The notes under the pieces: generated by a model | The model's database searches: none | The model's input: the letters and a program-made list of their open reading frames with translations, nothing else | What the model was told of the DNA's origin: nothing | Made by a program: the position numbers and the translations under genes | Part shown: positions 12,101 to 22,200 of the stretch, piece after piece | Layout: each line of letters begins with the position of its first letter | Position numbering within the stretch: position 1 is the first letter of the stretch | DNA from: Nyssa sinensis | Lineage: Eukaryota > Streptophyta > Magnoliopsida > Cornales > Nyssaceae | NCBI GenBank assembly: GCA_008638375.1 | Contig: CM018046.1 | Location: 45,357,206-45,421,205 of the forward strand | Reading direction: 5' to 3' | DNA length: 64,000 nt

Positions 12101-13052
12101 ACTGAAACTTTTTCTCTTTTGATAAATGCCTTCATTCAATGAGCACAAGGAGAGATACCTAGAGATCTCTTTAGTAGAGCACTTGATTAAATCTCCTTTT
12201 TAAATCCAACTACATTGCTTTTATTCCAAAGAATAAAAATAAAAACTGTAGGAAAAGTTTAGAGATTCCCTGTTTCTCGTCTGCCAATATTTATAATATT
12301 AGTGATTTAACGAGTTTTGACTGAAACTTCTTCTCTTTTGATAAATGCCTTCATTCAATGAGCACAAGGAGAGATACCTAGAGATCTCTTTGGTAGAGCA
12401 CTTGATTCCATATTTCTCAACTATAGCTGTTTACTCATGGATAGTCTGGGAAACTTTACGCTTTCTTTGGTTTTGCAGATTGAGGGAAGGAAAAGGAAGG
12501 AAAAGACATGGAAAAAGGGAAAACAATTTTCCATATATTTTCTCCCTTGCTTAAATAAAATCAGAAATTAAAATTTGTTAGAAAATAGTCAGAAATTAGG
12601 AAATTTGAAATTGATGATTTTTCTCTTGCTTTCCCCTCATGCATTAACCCCCCCAGGGTGGGTTTTCCATGGTGAGAAAGCAAGGGAAAACATTTTCTAT
12701 TCCTTTCCCTCACAAAATCTACAAACGAAATAGAACCTTACTGGTTTGATAATTTATGTAACAAGAAGTTCAGCATATAAGAATTGTTAAATAAATATTT
12801 TGACAAAAAAAAAAAAAGCAGTAATTTTTTTGATTGTTAGTGAGATAGGATTGTGGAAATATTGTAGAAATTCTTTGTTTTTATGTTATTAAAATAAATA
12901 ATTGAAGACATTCTTTTCTGTTCACTAATGAATGTGTTACAATTTTTACTTGGCTTTCAAATTTGTCTGTTTTCTTGAATAAAAATCAGGTGGAGCCAGC
13001 AATAGGAGCAGCATTGTTGGCTTGGAATTTTTTGATGAGACAATCAGGGTAG
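9185..13052 (+). CDS. NAGK: N-acetyl-D-glucosamine kinase, C-terminal two exons (partial gene)
   Basis: Two exons encode the C-terminus of a plant N-acetylglucosamine kinase of the BadF/BadG/BcrA/BcrD ATPase family, which phosphorylates GlcNAc with ATP for amino-sugar salvage. Exon A is 9185-9315 (phase 1 entry, ends CCTAAG|GTATGC) and gives DGKDSFSLVMVGGVLEANKK and on to IRPK. Exon B is 12990-13052 after AAATCAG; it gives VEPAIGAALLAWNFLMRQSG and stops at TAG 13050-13052. The GGVLEA and PAIGAALLA blocks are typical of the second actin-like ATPase lobe. Upstream exons are not in the window, so the gene begins before position 1 and the preceding intron exceeds 9 kb. The two exons join in frame and look functional. 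The 3' UTR probably runs to about 13,200-13,350. Confidence 0.85.
9316..10155. other. Kinase last intron, proximal part
   Basis: AT-rich intron sequence starting with a canonical GTATGC donor at 9316. No other feature seen. Confidence 0.5.
10156..10640 (-). mobile_element. Retroposon fragment, antisense, with LINE-type tail
   Basis: The T-run at about 10,156-10,167 followed by GATAAGTAGAGTATATTA is the reverse complement of the CTTATC-poly(A) tail of the LINEs in this window. The body (10,190-10,640) is long, GC-richer than its surroundings and lacks open frames. It may be a decayed LINE 3' end or a sequence carried by LINE machinery. Confidence 0.45.
11095..11235 (-). mobile_element. Au-type SINE remnant (tRNA-derived), antisense
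   Basis: Read on the minus strand, TTGGCGTAATGATAAAATGC resembles a pol III A box and GTGCAGGTTCAAACATAAGA a B box. They are followed by GCAAAAAT...CTCTGCGCACCCTAC, which parallels the body of the plant Au SINE family. It is divergent and without a clear target duplication, so the family name is moderate confidence. Confidence 0.5.
11967..12405. repeat. 219-bp direct tandem duplication in intron
   Basis: A unit of about 219 bp starting near 11967 is repeated directly starting near 12186. The copies are nearly identical, differing at a few positions such as TTTTTCTC versus TTCTTCTC. The low divergence points to a recent duplication within the last intron of the kinase gene. The small frame at 12345-12554 partly overlaps it and is not a gene. 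Confidence 0.9.
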
Positions 13053-14755
13053 GAGAAGACTTAAGAAGCTGACTATTGCCTCTGTTCTGAAGAGTCCATC
13101 AATTGTACAGTAGCCTGGGCAAATGAGAAAAACAAAAAGGAAACGTGCAATGTGAAAGAAATTGGATTACTGTGATATTGTAATATAATTTATTTGTCTT
13201 GCGTTCTTAGGCTGACATGATTATCTCTTAATTTTTTTTAGACTGTTCTTTTTTATTTCTCAGTTTCAGAGATTGTATTAATTTGATATTCAAGGGTGTC
13301 TTGAAAGTTGGAAACTAAAACAATTGAAACTCTTATAAATGCCCAATTGTTATTTGTGTTGGATCAATTGTTGCCTTTTTTCTTCTTCTTCCAATTCCCC
13401 CATTTAAGCTTTGAAATAGAACACGGGTTCAAGTCCGAGAGCAATCACTTTATGTAAAAAATAATACATTTGTTTTTGTCTTTTCTTCCTAGCACCCTGT
13501 GGGTAATAATATATTTATTTAAGATTTAAAAATTTAAAAATATCATTTTTCGGTTGGTCAAGGATAATTGGGTGTGCTCAAATACATGATATGATAATGT
13601 GTCTTTATTTTTTGATAAATATAAAGAGGACTATCTCACTTTCTTATTTTCTGTTTCTTCATTGTGGATTTTACTCAGGATATGATACAGGAAAGGAATG
13701 GAATTCACACCATTTAAGTGGAAAGTGAACACTTGTAGCATTTGGATAAGATCTCGGTTTTGACATTTCAGTTAATAACAATCAGGCAGATGAAGGCCAT
13801 AGTAATTGAAAAATTTTAGTCAAATTTGATTGATGAGGATAATCAATCTAGTCAAACATTTTGAGAAGTAAGGCATTTGATGAGAATGGGTGTTTGATTT
13901 CAGCACCCCTATGTTAACTTGTTTCATTTCTTTGGATGCCCATCATGGAAATGTGATTCATAATAGGGAGAAGTTAGTATTATAAAATTATTTTGTATAT
14001 TTTTTTTTAATAAATTTTGTTAAGCCAACATATAAAAGTAGAAAATTAGTGCAATATATGAAAACATTAGGGGCATTTAGTCAAAGATCACGTCCAATCA
14101 ATCCCTTTTCTTTTCTCAATTCCAAAAGTTGTTCACTTTTTTTTTTTTGACCTTGAAAGCGTACAAGGATGAATGGCAAAATTGTGTTATGAAAATTATG
14201 CATTGAACATGCCAGCACATGTCACCCTAGCATCTACTAGGAGGTGTACGTTTATTTTATTGAACCGTCGTGCTCACCCCAAAAACACTGCAGTTGTGAT
14301 TGTTGGAGCCGAAGGAAGGAAACTCCGGGATTTTGTCGAGGAGGAAAGAGCCAAGACCCAATGTTTTGGAGAAAGTGAGTTAAAAGACCTTTGGAAAAAC
14401 AAGAGATTTCTTTTGATGCTTTGAACAATCAAATGAGAGCTTCAATTGGTTTGGAAAATGTACTTTGAATGAAAAATAATTCAACTAAAAGAGTTTAAAA
14501 TGAAGCAGCACTTTTGGGTTTTTTTTTTTATTTGAATGATTGAAGCGAAATTGATCTTGCTTACTGACTTAAAAATGAGGATGTTTATGTGTTTTAATGC
14601 TTTGATACAGTGAACATGTTCGGATGTAATTAACAAATGAGAACCAATAAAAAAGTTTCTTTTTCTTCTTTCAATTACCAGCAAATATTCAATGGTCTCT
14701 TTGGATCATGTTCTTAAGGTTTAGATGAATAGCTATACCGATAAAGTGTTACCAT

Positions 14756-14795
<40 letters not shown>

Positions 14796-14936
14796 GTACA
14801 AGTGACCTACCATCTAACTATTAAAATTACTAAGACAAATAACATCATGACCTTGTTTTTAAAATAGTTGACTCTGTATGTTTCAACCTGTGACCATGGA
14901 ACTTATATACAAGTCTCCAAACACTCCTAATCATAA
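13053..14936. other. 3' UTR and intergenic DNA, kinase to polyamine oxidase
   Basis: The kinase 3' UTR occupies the first few hundred bases. A word GGGTTCAAGTCCGAGAGCAA near 13,425 resembles a tRNA B box and may be a SINE trace. A CA/TA microsatellite lies at 14,757-14,797. No gene is seen; the frame at 14,173-14,424 has no recognisable domain or splice context. Confidence 0.4.
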
Positions 14937-15415
14937 TTATCAAAACCGAACTAGACAATGAACTGATAAAGAGATCATCGGTTCACAATTTACTTAGTTC
15001 AACTAATTTTATAACTAATTAATAAATAAATATAAAAAAATATAAGTATATTAAAATTTAAAAAAATAACAAGAAAAAATATTTTTTTTATTTTTTTAGT
15101 GATAAATAACAAAATATAAACATAATCATTAAAATTGTCTTAATGTATTATTTATATATGTATATATATACAACTAAAACACATTCAACAATATCTATTT
15201 TCTTCTAAATTTCATCATTTAACAATCAAATACAAGAAATTTTGTAAAAAAAAAAAAAAATTATTATAGGTGATAAAAAGATAAAAAATTAATTCAATCA
15301 GGTTTTTGGAAAAAGGACCAATTCAACCAGCTTTTTCTGTTATTTAACAAAAATAGTAAATTAATCAAACTAAATCAGTTTAATACTCAGTTCCCAATTC
15401 AACCAGCCGATAACT
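14937..15415. mobile_element. MITE-like element of the 'accggtt' type, decayed
   Basis: The left end carries AAAACCGAACTAGACAATGA and the right end (about 15,370-15,412) AGTTCCCAATTCAACCAGCC, the CCAGTT/GGTTCAACC word family typical of a common plant miniature element. The same words recur at both ends of 23,956-25,853. The interior is very AT-rich. Exact ends and target duplication were not resolved. Confidence 0.5.
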
Positions 15416-15481
15416 ATGCTCATAACACATGTAATGAGTGAAATTAAAATGAAGTTAACCTTGAATTGAATCAACTGTTGA

Positions 15482-15911
15482 ATTATTTAATACAGGAAAG
15501 TGAGTTAAGTTGACATGTCTAAATGGCCTTGAGATCCTCTTCAGGACTGTTGAGATTATTTAATACAGGAAAGTGAGTTAAGTTGACATCTCTACATGGC
15601 CTTGAGATCCTCTTCAGGACTGTTGAGATTATTTAATACAGGAAAGTGAGTTACGTTGACTTGTCTAAATGGCCTTGAGATCCTCTTCAGGACTGTTGAG
15701 ATTATTTAATACAGGAAAGTGAGTTAAGTTGACATCTCTACATGGCCTTGAGATCCTCTTCAGGACTGTTGAGATTATTTAATACAGGAAAGTGAGTTAA
15801 GTTGACATCTCTACATGGCCTTGAGATCCTCTTCAGGACTGTTGAGATTATTTAATACAGGAAAGTGAGTTAAGTTGACATCTCTACATGGCCTTGAGAT
15901 CCTCTTCAGGA
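15482..15911. repeat. 73-bp minisatellite, about 6 copies
   Basis: Copies begin at 15482, 15555, 15628, 15701, 15774 and 15847, a strict 73-bp period; the last is incomplete. Each contains ATTATTTAATACAGGAAAGT and ends near CTTGAGATCCTCTTCAGGAC. Copies differ at only a few bases, so the array is young. It lies about 325 bp beyond the stop codon of the polyamine oxidase gene and may fall in or just past its 3' UTR. Confidence 0.95.
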
Positions 15912-16233
15912 CCCTGGGCATACGACATTAAAAGCCACGATTTCGAATATGTTTTTGATAAGTGCCACAATTTAATAATTATAGTTCATCTGAATAATAA
16001 TACACTAGCATCCATTTGGGTAAACTTGTCCTTTGAACAACTTATTTCAATGGCCCACAGCACTAGACTGCACAAGAAGCCAAGTTTATATGGTTTATCG
16101 GCATCCATATAGATATATCACATAAAAGAGGACTCACTATCCAAACATCAACCAATGCTTTGATTACCAACTGGGAAAGCAATAATTTTCCACAATGATG
16201 CCCAAAGCAGTCGTCTGCATATAAAGAGGGAAG

Positions 16234-19200
16234 TTACATTCGGGAGATCAACAGCGGGACAGACACTGGGGTATCCTCTCCCATGACTGGCTGAAACAAA
16301 TCCAACTCCCCATACCGCTCCAGGACACGCATCCTGCATTCCTCAGCAGCCATTAATCCAGTTGAGTATGCACCGTGTACAGAACCTGGGTAGTCCGCAC
16401 TTGTTGCCTCCCCTGCAAAGAATAGGTTATCCACAGGGACCCTTAACTTATCATACAGATCATGGGGTTTTCCTACTGTATCATAGCTATAGGATCCAAG
16501 TGAATTCACATCTGTGCCCCATCGAGAAACAAGATACTGAATCTGCATAAAACCCAACAAAGAAGTTAAAATCTTTGAATACCATAATACATGCTAATTA
16601 GTTTGACAGGATTGTTATCTTGTTCTATCTTTCATAATGGATTCTTTAGTTGTCTGTCTTCCAGCACATGGTGTCCTCTATTATCCACGATATGGGGTGA
16701 GTTTGAAGATTGTGTGTCCCCATGGCAGATAATTGATCAAAACAGATAATTCCATGCAAGCTTACATTGGAAATATGAGGACGGACAAGTGTCCATGCTT
16801 TAGAGGTCACAAAAGGCAATGATCAATAAAAACAGATAATTCTAAGTTCGAATACTGACAAATGGGAAAGAGAAAGGTCTGCATAAATAAAATAGGGGGA
16901 AAAAAGAAAAATTACCGGGTCAGAAGCATCAGGAAGGATCTTCTTGAGTTGCATAAAAGCAAAATTAGCTGCAGCTTCATCTGACATTTTCTCAATGTCA
17001 CGGGCCAGCTGCCCTGCAGGCATATAAACAAGGACAGAATGTCCAGTAGCCTTGTGAAGATTCAGAAAGTAGCTGCATCCATAAGAAGTCTCTGCAACCA
17101 CTCCCAAGAACTCTACATTTGGCCAAAAGACCTTTTCAAAGTGCAAAACTATCTTGTTCTCAATCCCCACTCCAAGGTCAGCAATGGCCTCTTCCTTCCA
17201 CTCAGGTAGCCTAGGCTCAAACTTGATACTATTGGACTTCAAAACACCAAGAGGAACAGCAACAATAGCAGCATCTGCAATAAATGTCCTCCCATCTTCA
17301 ACAATTACCTTCACTCCATTGTGACGTCTTACTATTTTTGTAACCCTTAGAAAAGCACGAGCAGGGATAAGAAATGCAAGCTAATTCAGTCACAGAATAT
17401 AGGACCAAAAAGAAAAGATAAAGACTGAATTGATTATTATTTTTCACCTATGGCCCAAGCGGATGTCAAGACCTTTGGCAAGTGTATTAATAACAGGGAG
17501 GTAACCCCGGACCATGAGCCCATGCCCACCAGGCAGTAGTTCTTCCTGTGAATCAACACAAAGAAAGTTAAAGAGAAGCAAAGAAAGGTTTCGTGGGCAG
17601 GCAATGGATAGCCTGTTTCTAATGCCATACTGAACTGAAGTAACAACAAATAAATAAATAAATAGAGAATGAAATAGGCAATAAAATAAAACAATGGCAA
17701 GAGTGAATAAATATGTTTTTTATAAATAAAAAAACTTATTAGACACCAAGAATAAATCTCCAAACATTTTCCAGAAGTATGTGTATGATGCAATATGTAA
17801 ATACAGTCCTACTCTCTCAGCTTTAATAATCATGTGAAGACACTAATGGAGTTAATAAGTCTTCTCAATCATGGAAGACGCTAAGTGTATTAATTGATGG
17901 AGTTTTTTTCTTTTTTATGATAACAACGCCTTGAGGGGGGTGAACCCATATTTACAAAGAAAAGGCCACTCTACTATAAAGGCCTTAAGATCCCCGCTAA
18001 AGAACCTACAAAAATTGGGTAAGCCTTTTTGGCCCAAAGAAAAGCAACCTTAAAAAATTATCTTTGAAAATAAAGGGAGGTTGTTCCTCTCCCTAAAAAA
18101 TGTGCCTATTCATTTCTCTCCAAATGCACCAAAACAAACACATAGGTGCCATCTTCCACTCCATCTTAGTCCTCACGCCTCTTCCTACCTCCACTCCAAC
18201 AAAAAACTAACTCCATTAAGGAAGCATGCATCACCCAAGCGCATCCGAAGATGGAGAGCAAAAAACACCAATTATCCCATGCCATCAGGGGCAATGAACT
18301 AAGGAAAACAAAATCCCATGAAGATTATGTACAATCAAAATGGCAACCAAAAGCAACCTTGGTAGGGACTGGGGAATGTCATATCAATCTCCGAGGGAAG
18401 CACCTCACTTTCCTCCCCACCAACTCCTTATAACAAGTTTGCAGTGAACAACTTCGATTTGCACACTCTGCACACTAAAATATCACGCCTCCCTTCTTCC
18501 ACTTTACAACTACTCAAAACCTCCAAGAGCCTAGCCACTTTCTCCACCTCCCAATAAAAAATATTCCTAACATTTGGAGAACACTTCAGCTCCCCACCCA
18601 ACCCCCTTTCTCTGGGGCTACACTGTACAAATTGGGTGCACCGAAGGGTCACAAAAAATGATGGCGTCGTTAGCAAACAACAAATGGGAAATAGTGACAC
18701 CTCTAACCCCTCTGCCTCCCACATGAAAGCCTTTGATGAGACCCACATCCACAGCATGACTCATGAAATAACTCAGGGCCTTCCATAGCAATCACGAAGA
18801 GGAAAGGGGAAAAAGGATCCCCTTGTCTCAAACCTCAGGAGGAACGAAAAAAACTGCCGGAGAGCCGCTAACAAGGACTGAAAAAGAGACTGTGGATATG
18901 CACGCCCGAATCCACTTCCGCCACTTACCCCCAAAACCCATCTTGGCCAACATTCTCAACAAGAAATCTCAATTAACATGATCGAATGCCTTCTCAATAT
19001 CAAGTTTGCACACAAGCCCATTCCTTTTTTGTTTCATCCTAGAATCAATGCACTCATTTGCTATGAGGGCCGCGTCCAGAATTTGCCAGCCTTCCACAAA
19101 AGCATTTTGGCTTAGAGAGATAATGCTACCCATAACCTTTTTCATCCTTAAGGATAGAACCTTTGCAATCAGCTTGTAGACACTGCTTACTAGACTTATT

Positions 19201-22200
19201 GGACGAAAGTCCTTTATGCAAAACGAATAGAAAAGAATAATGGCTTGGATCGGCTTCGTCCTTCTTAGGAATGAGGGCAATAAAAGAAGCGTTAAGGCTT
19301 CGCTCAAAGCCCCCCTCCTTATGAAAACTCCCAAAAACCGCTATCACATCCAATTTCAACACATCTCAACATTTTTTAAAGAAGGCCATAGTGAACCCAT
19401 TGGGACCTGGGGCTTTATCCCCATTGCACGCCGCTAAAGCTTTCTTCACTTCCTCTTCCGAGAAGGGGGACTCCAAATTGGAAGCTTCCTCACCGTTCAA
19501 ACTTTTCAAAAGCATATCATCCACCCCAGGTCTCCAGCTACACGGCTTTATGTAAAGGTTAGAGAAGAAGTCGACAATGCCCCTTTTGATACGCTCCTCC
19601 TCATAGAGTACTTGATCATTAATAGCAATAGATGAGATTTTATTCTTCCTGAAGTGAACAGAAGCCATTCTGTGAAAGAATTTTGTGTTGCGGTCACCTT
19701 CTTTAAGCCAAATGGCACGAAACTTCTGTCTCCAAGAGACTTCCTCCATTTTGAGAATCTGCCCAATTTGGCCCTTCAGGCCATCTCTCTCACTCCTTTT
19801 ATCAGCGGTGAGAGGGGTCCGCTAGTTTTTCTCATCCAACTCCATCAGGTTATTCAACAAGGACTGCTTCCTAACCTGAATTGAGCCAAAGACTTCACAA
19901 TTCCACTTTCTAAGGTCATCCTTGAGGAGTTTCAGTTTCTTAGCAATGCAAAAGCTTGGGGTCCCTATCACAACATAAGAATCCCACCAATTTCTCACCA
20001 AATCCACAAAGCCTTTGTGATCAAGCCACAAGTTTTCAAATCTTTAGGGTCATGGAGGATAGGGAGGATAGGAGAATTTGGAGGCTAGACAAGAAGTCCT
20101 TTTCAGTCAGATCGTTCTACAAGAGCATGTTCAATTCGGATAATCCTCCTTTCCCTTGGAAGATCACTTAGCACTCTAAAGCCCCCCCAAAAGCTTCATT
20201 CTTTGCTTGGGAAGCCTCTTGGAAGGCCATCTTAACTACGGAAAACCTGAAGAAAAGGGGCTTTCTTTTGGAGAGCAGATGCTACTTTTGCAAGAATAAC
20301 AAGGAGAGGGTGGATCACATCCTCATCCATTGTCATGTTTCTTGGAGTTGCTAGAACCTTATTTTAGATTTGTTTGGCTTTTCTTGGGTTATGCCTGGCT
20401 CAATCAAAGACCTCTTGCTGGCTTGAGAAGGTTGCAGACTACCTATTGAGATTAAGAGGATTTGGAGACCGACCCCAATTTGCCTCATGTGGTGTATTTG
20501 GATTGAAAGGAACAATCGGGAGCTCTCTATTCTTTTCTTTAAATATGCCTTTTTGAGTTTATTATTTTTTTGGGTCAAAGAGGCTTTTCTTGTAAATGTC
20601 TGTTCTTTTGTAGATTTTTTAGGTTCTCTTAACCATATGTAACCTTTTGGGGTTTTTGCCCTTGTAGCCCTTCTTGGGCTCATTTATATGATATACAACT
20701 CTTACTTATCAAAAAAAACCCACACCATGCACTTCCCAAACATAGAATATTAGATGTGTTAGTCAGAAATATAATGTTTTTTATTTACAATATAATTGTA
20801 TATATTTTTATTTTATTAAAATTTGCTAAGTTGGCATGTATGTGTCCCATGTCTGTACTTTAAAACTGAGCATTGACGTTGACTGTTGGGTTCTTTAGAA
20901 TATTTATTTATTTATTTGGCACTCCTAGGCATTCCCCTTTTCTATGTGTTCTTAGGTAGGGCTTTTAGGAAGGGAAAAAAAAAAAGACACGGACACATCA
21001 GGAACACGTTGAATACATATAAATTTTTATATGGCCATATAATAATTACCTAACGTTAATTTCAATTAAAATTAACATAAAAACACCCAAATCACAAATT
21101 TTATTAAGATATTAAAATAAAAAATTAATTAAATAAAAATGCAAGAACTTCTTTATTTAAGCATCAACATTCATAATTCAAGTTCCAAAACAAATTTACT
21201 AGTTATTTCATAAAACATATATGTGTATATACATAACCAAAAAAACCAACAGGTTCTAGCTTGATTGGTATCTCCTCCACCTTCCTATGTGGGAGGTTAA
21301 GGGTTCAAGTCCCCTTAAGGGGTAAAGTGTGCATGTGTGTGATTTACTTATCAAAATATACATATATATAAAAAGGGCTAGGACAGTGCACGAGGCTCCA
21401 GCCACTGCGAGGTCTGGGGAAGGTTATATATGCACGCGTGTGTGTGTGTGTATAACCAAAAAAAATAGAGAGAAAAAAAAAAGGAAAAAACAAAAAAAAA
21501 TATTAGAAAACGTCTCAAACATGTTCATTATGTGTCCAGAACGTGTCCAAAATTCAGAAAAAATTTAAAAAAAATTTGACTCTTTTCGAGTGTCTGAAAC
21601 GAGTCTGAAAGTGTCGGTGTCTGACATGGACACATGAGCCAAAATATAGTATCCGTACTTCATAAGTTGAGATTGGCTAGATTAGACACTTCTTTTAGAA
21701 CATTTGTGTGACAAAGAAGTCAAGCTCAGTCCAACCTCAAAGCTTGTCAATTTTTTGAGCCAAGTTCAAACATCCAACTACTCAATGTGGGAATGACTTC
21801 ACAATCAGAAGTTGGAAACAAGGACTAAAAATTTTACGCATTTGATAAAAGTAAGAAAACAAATAATTGCCCATTCATAAATCTTGTTTTCCATGAAACA
21901 ATCAGAATGCATCTATGATAAAATCTAGAAAATAGGGAAAACTTGCCTGATCCCAACATTTAAGCGAGATGGTACCTAGCATCTGCAGCAAACCAGCCTT
22001 CCATTCTGCATAAGTACCACTGCAACACCTTGTGAGCAAGCCCATCCAACCTGTAATAAGGATCTCTTTAAATATTCGATGTTTTGACTAGAAGCAAAAG
22101 GCAAAACCAGCTATTGAATTATGGTGTTAAGTTAAAAAAACCTTAATTCTGGCCTCCTTTCAAAAACAATGGAGAGAGCTTGGAGTATAGACATATCTTC

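Larger units (their letters stand above)
20950..21669. mobile_element. hAT-like miniature element, copy 1, with SINEs inside
   Basis: The right end GTATCCGTACTTCATAAG matches, inverted, the left ends of copies 2 and 3 (24,684 and 46,219). Subterminal GACAC/GTGTC words crowd both ends (GACACGGACACATC near 20,985; GTGTCGGTGTCTGACATGGA near 21,610). The left boundary is blurred by an A-run, and the target duplication could not be read. Two SINE-like sequences (21,248 and 21,369) lie in its middle. It sits in PAO intron 7. Confidence 0.6.

Noticed and set aside
13411..13445. B-box-like GGGTTCAAGTCC, possible tRNA or SINE
   Set aside because: No A box or tRNA fold at the right distance; too little to call an element.
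14173..14424. 83-residue open frame (+)
   Set aside because: No domain, splice context or promoter; composition is like intergenic DNA.
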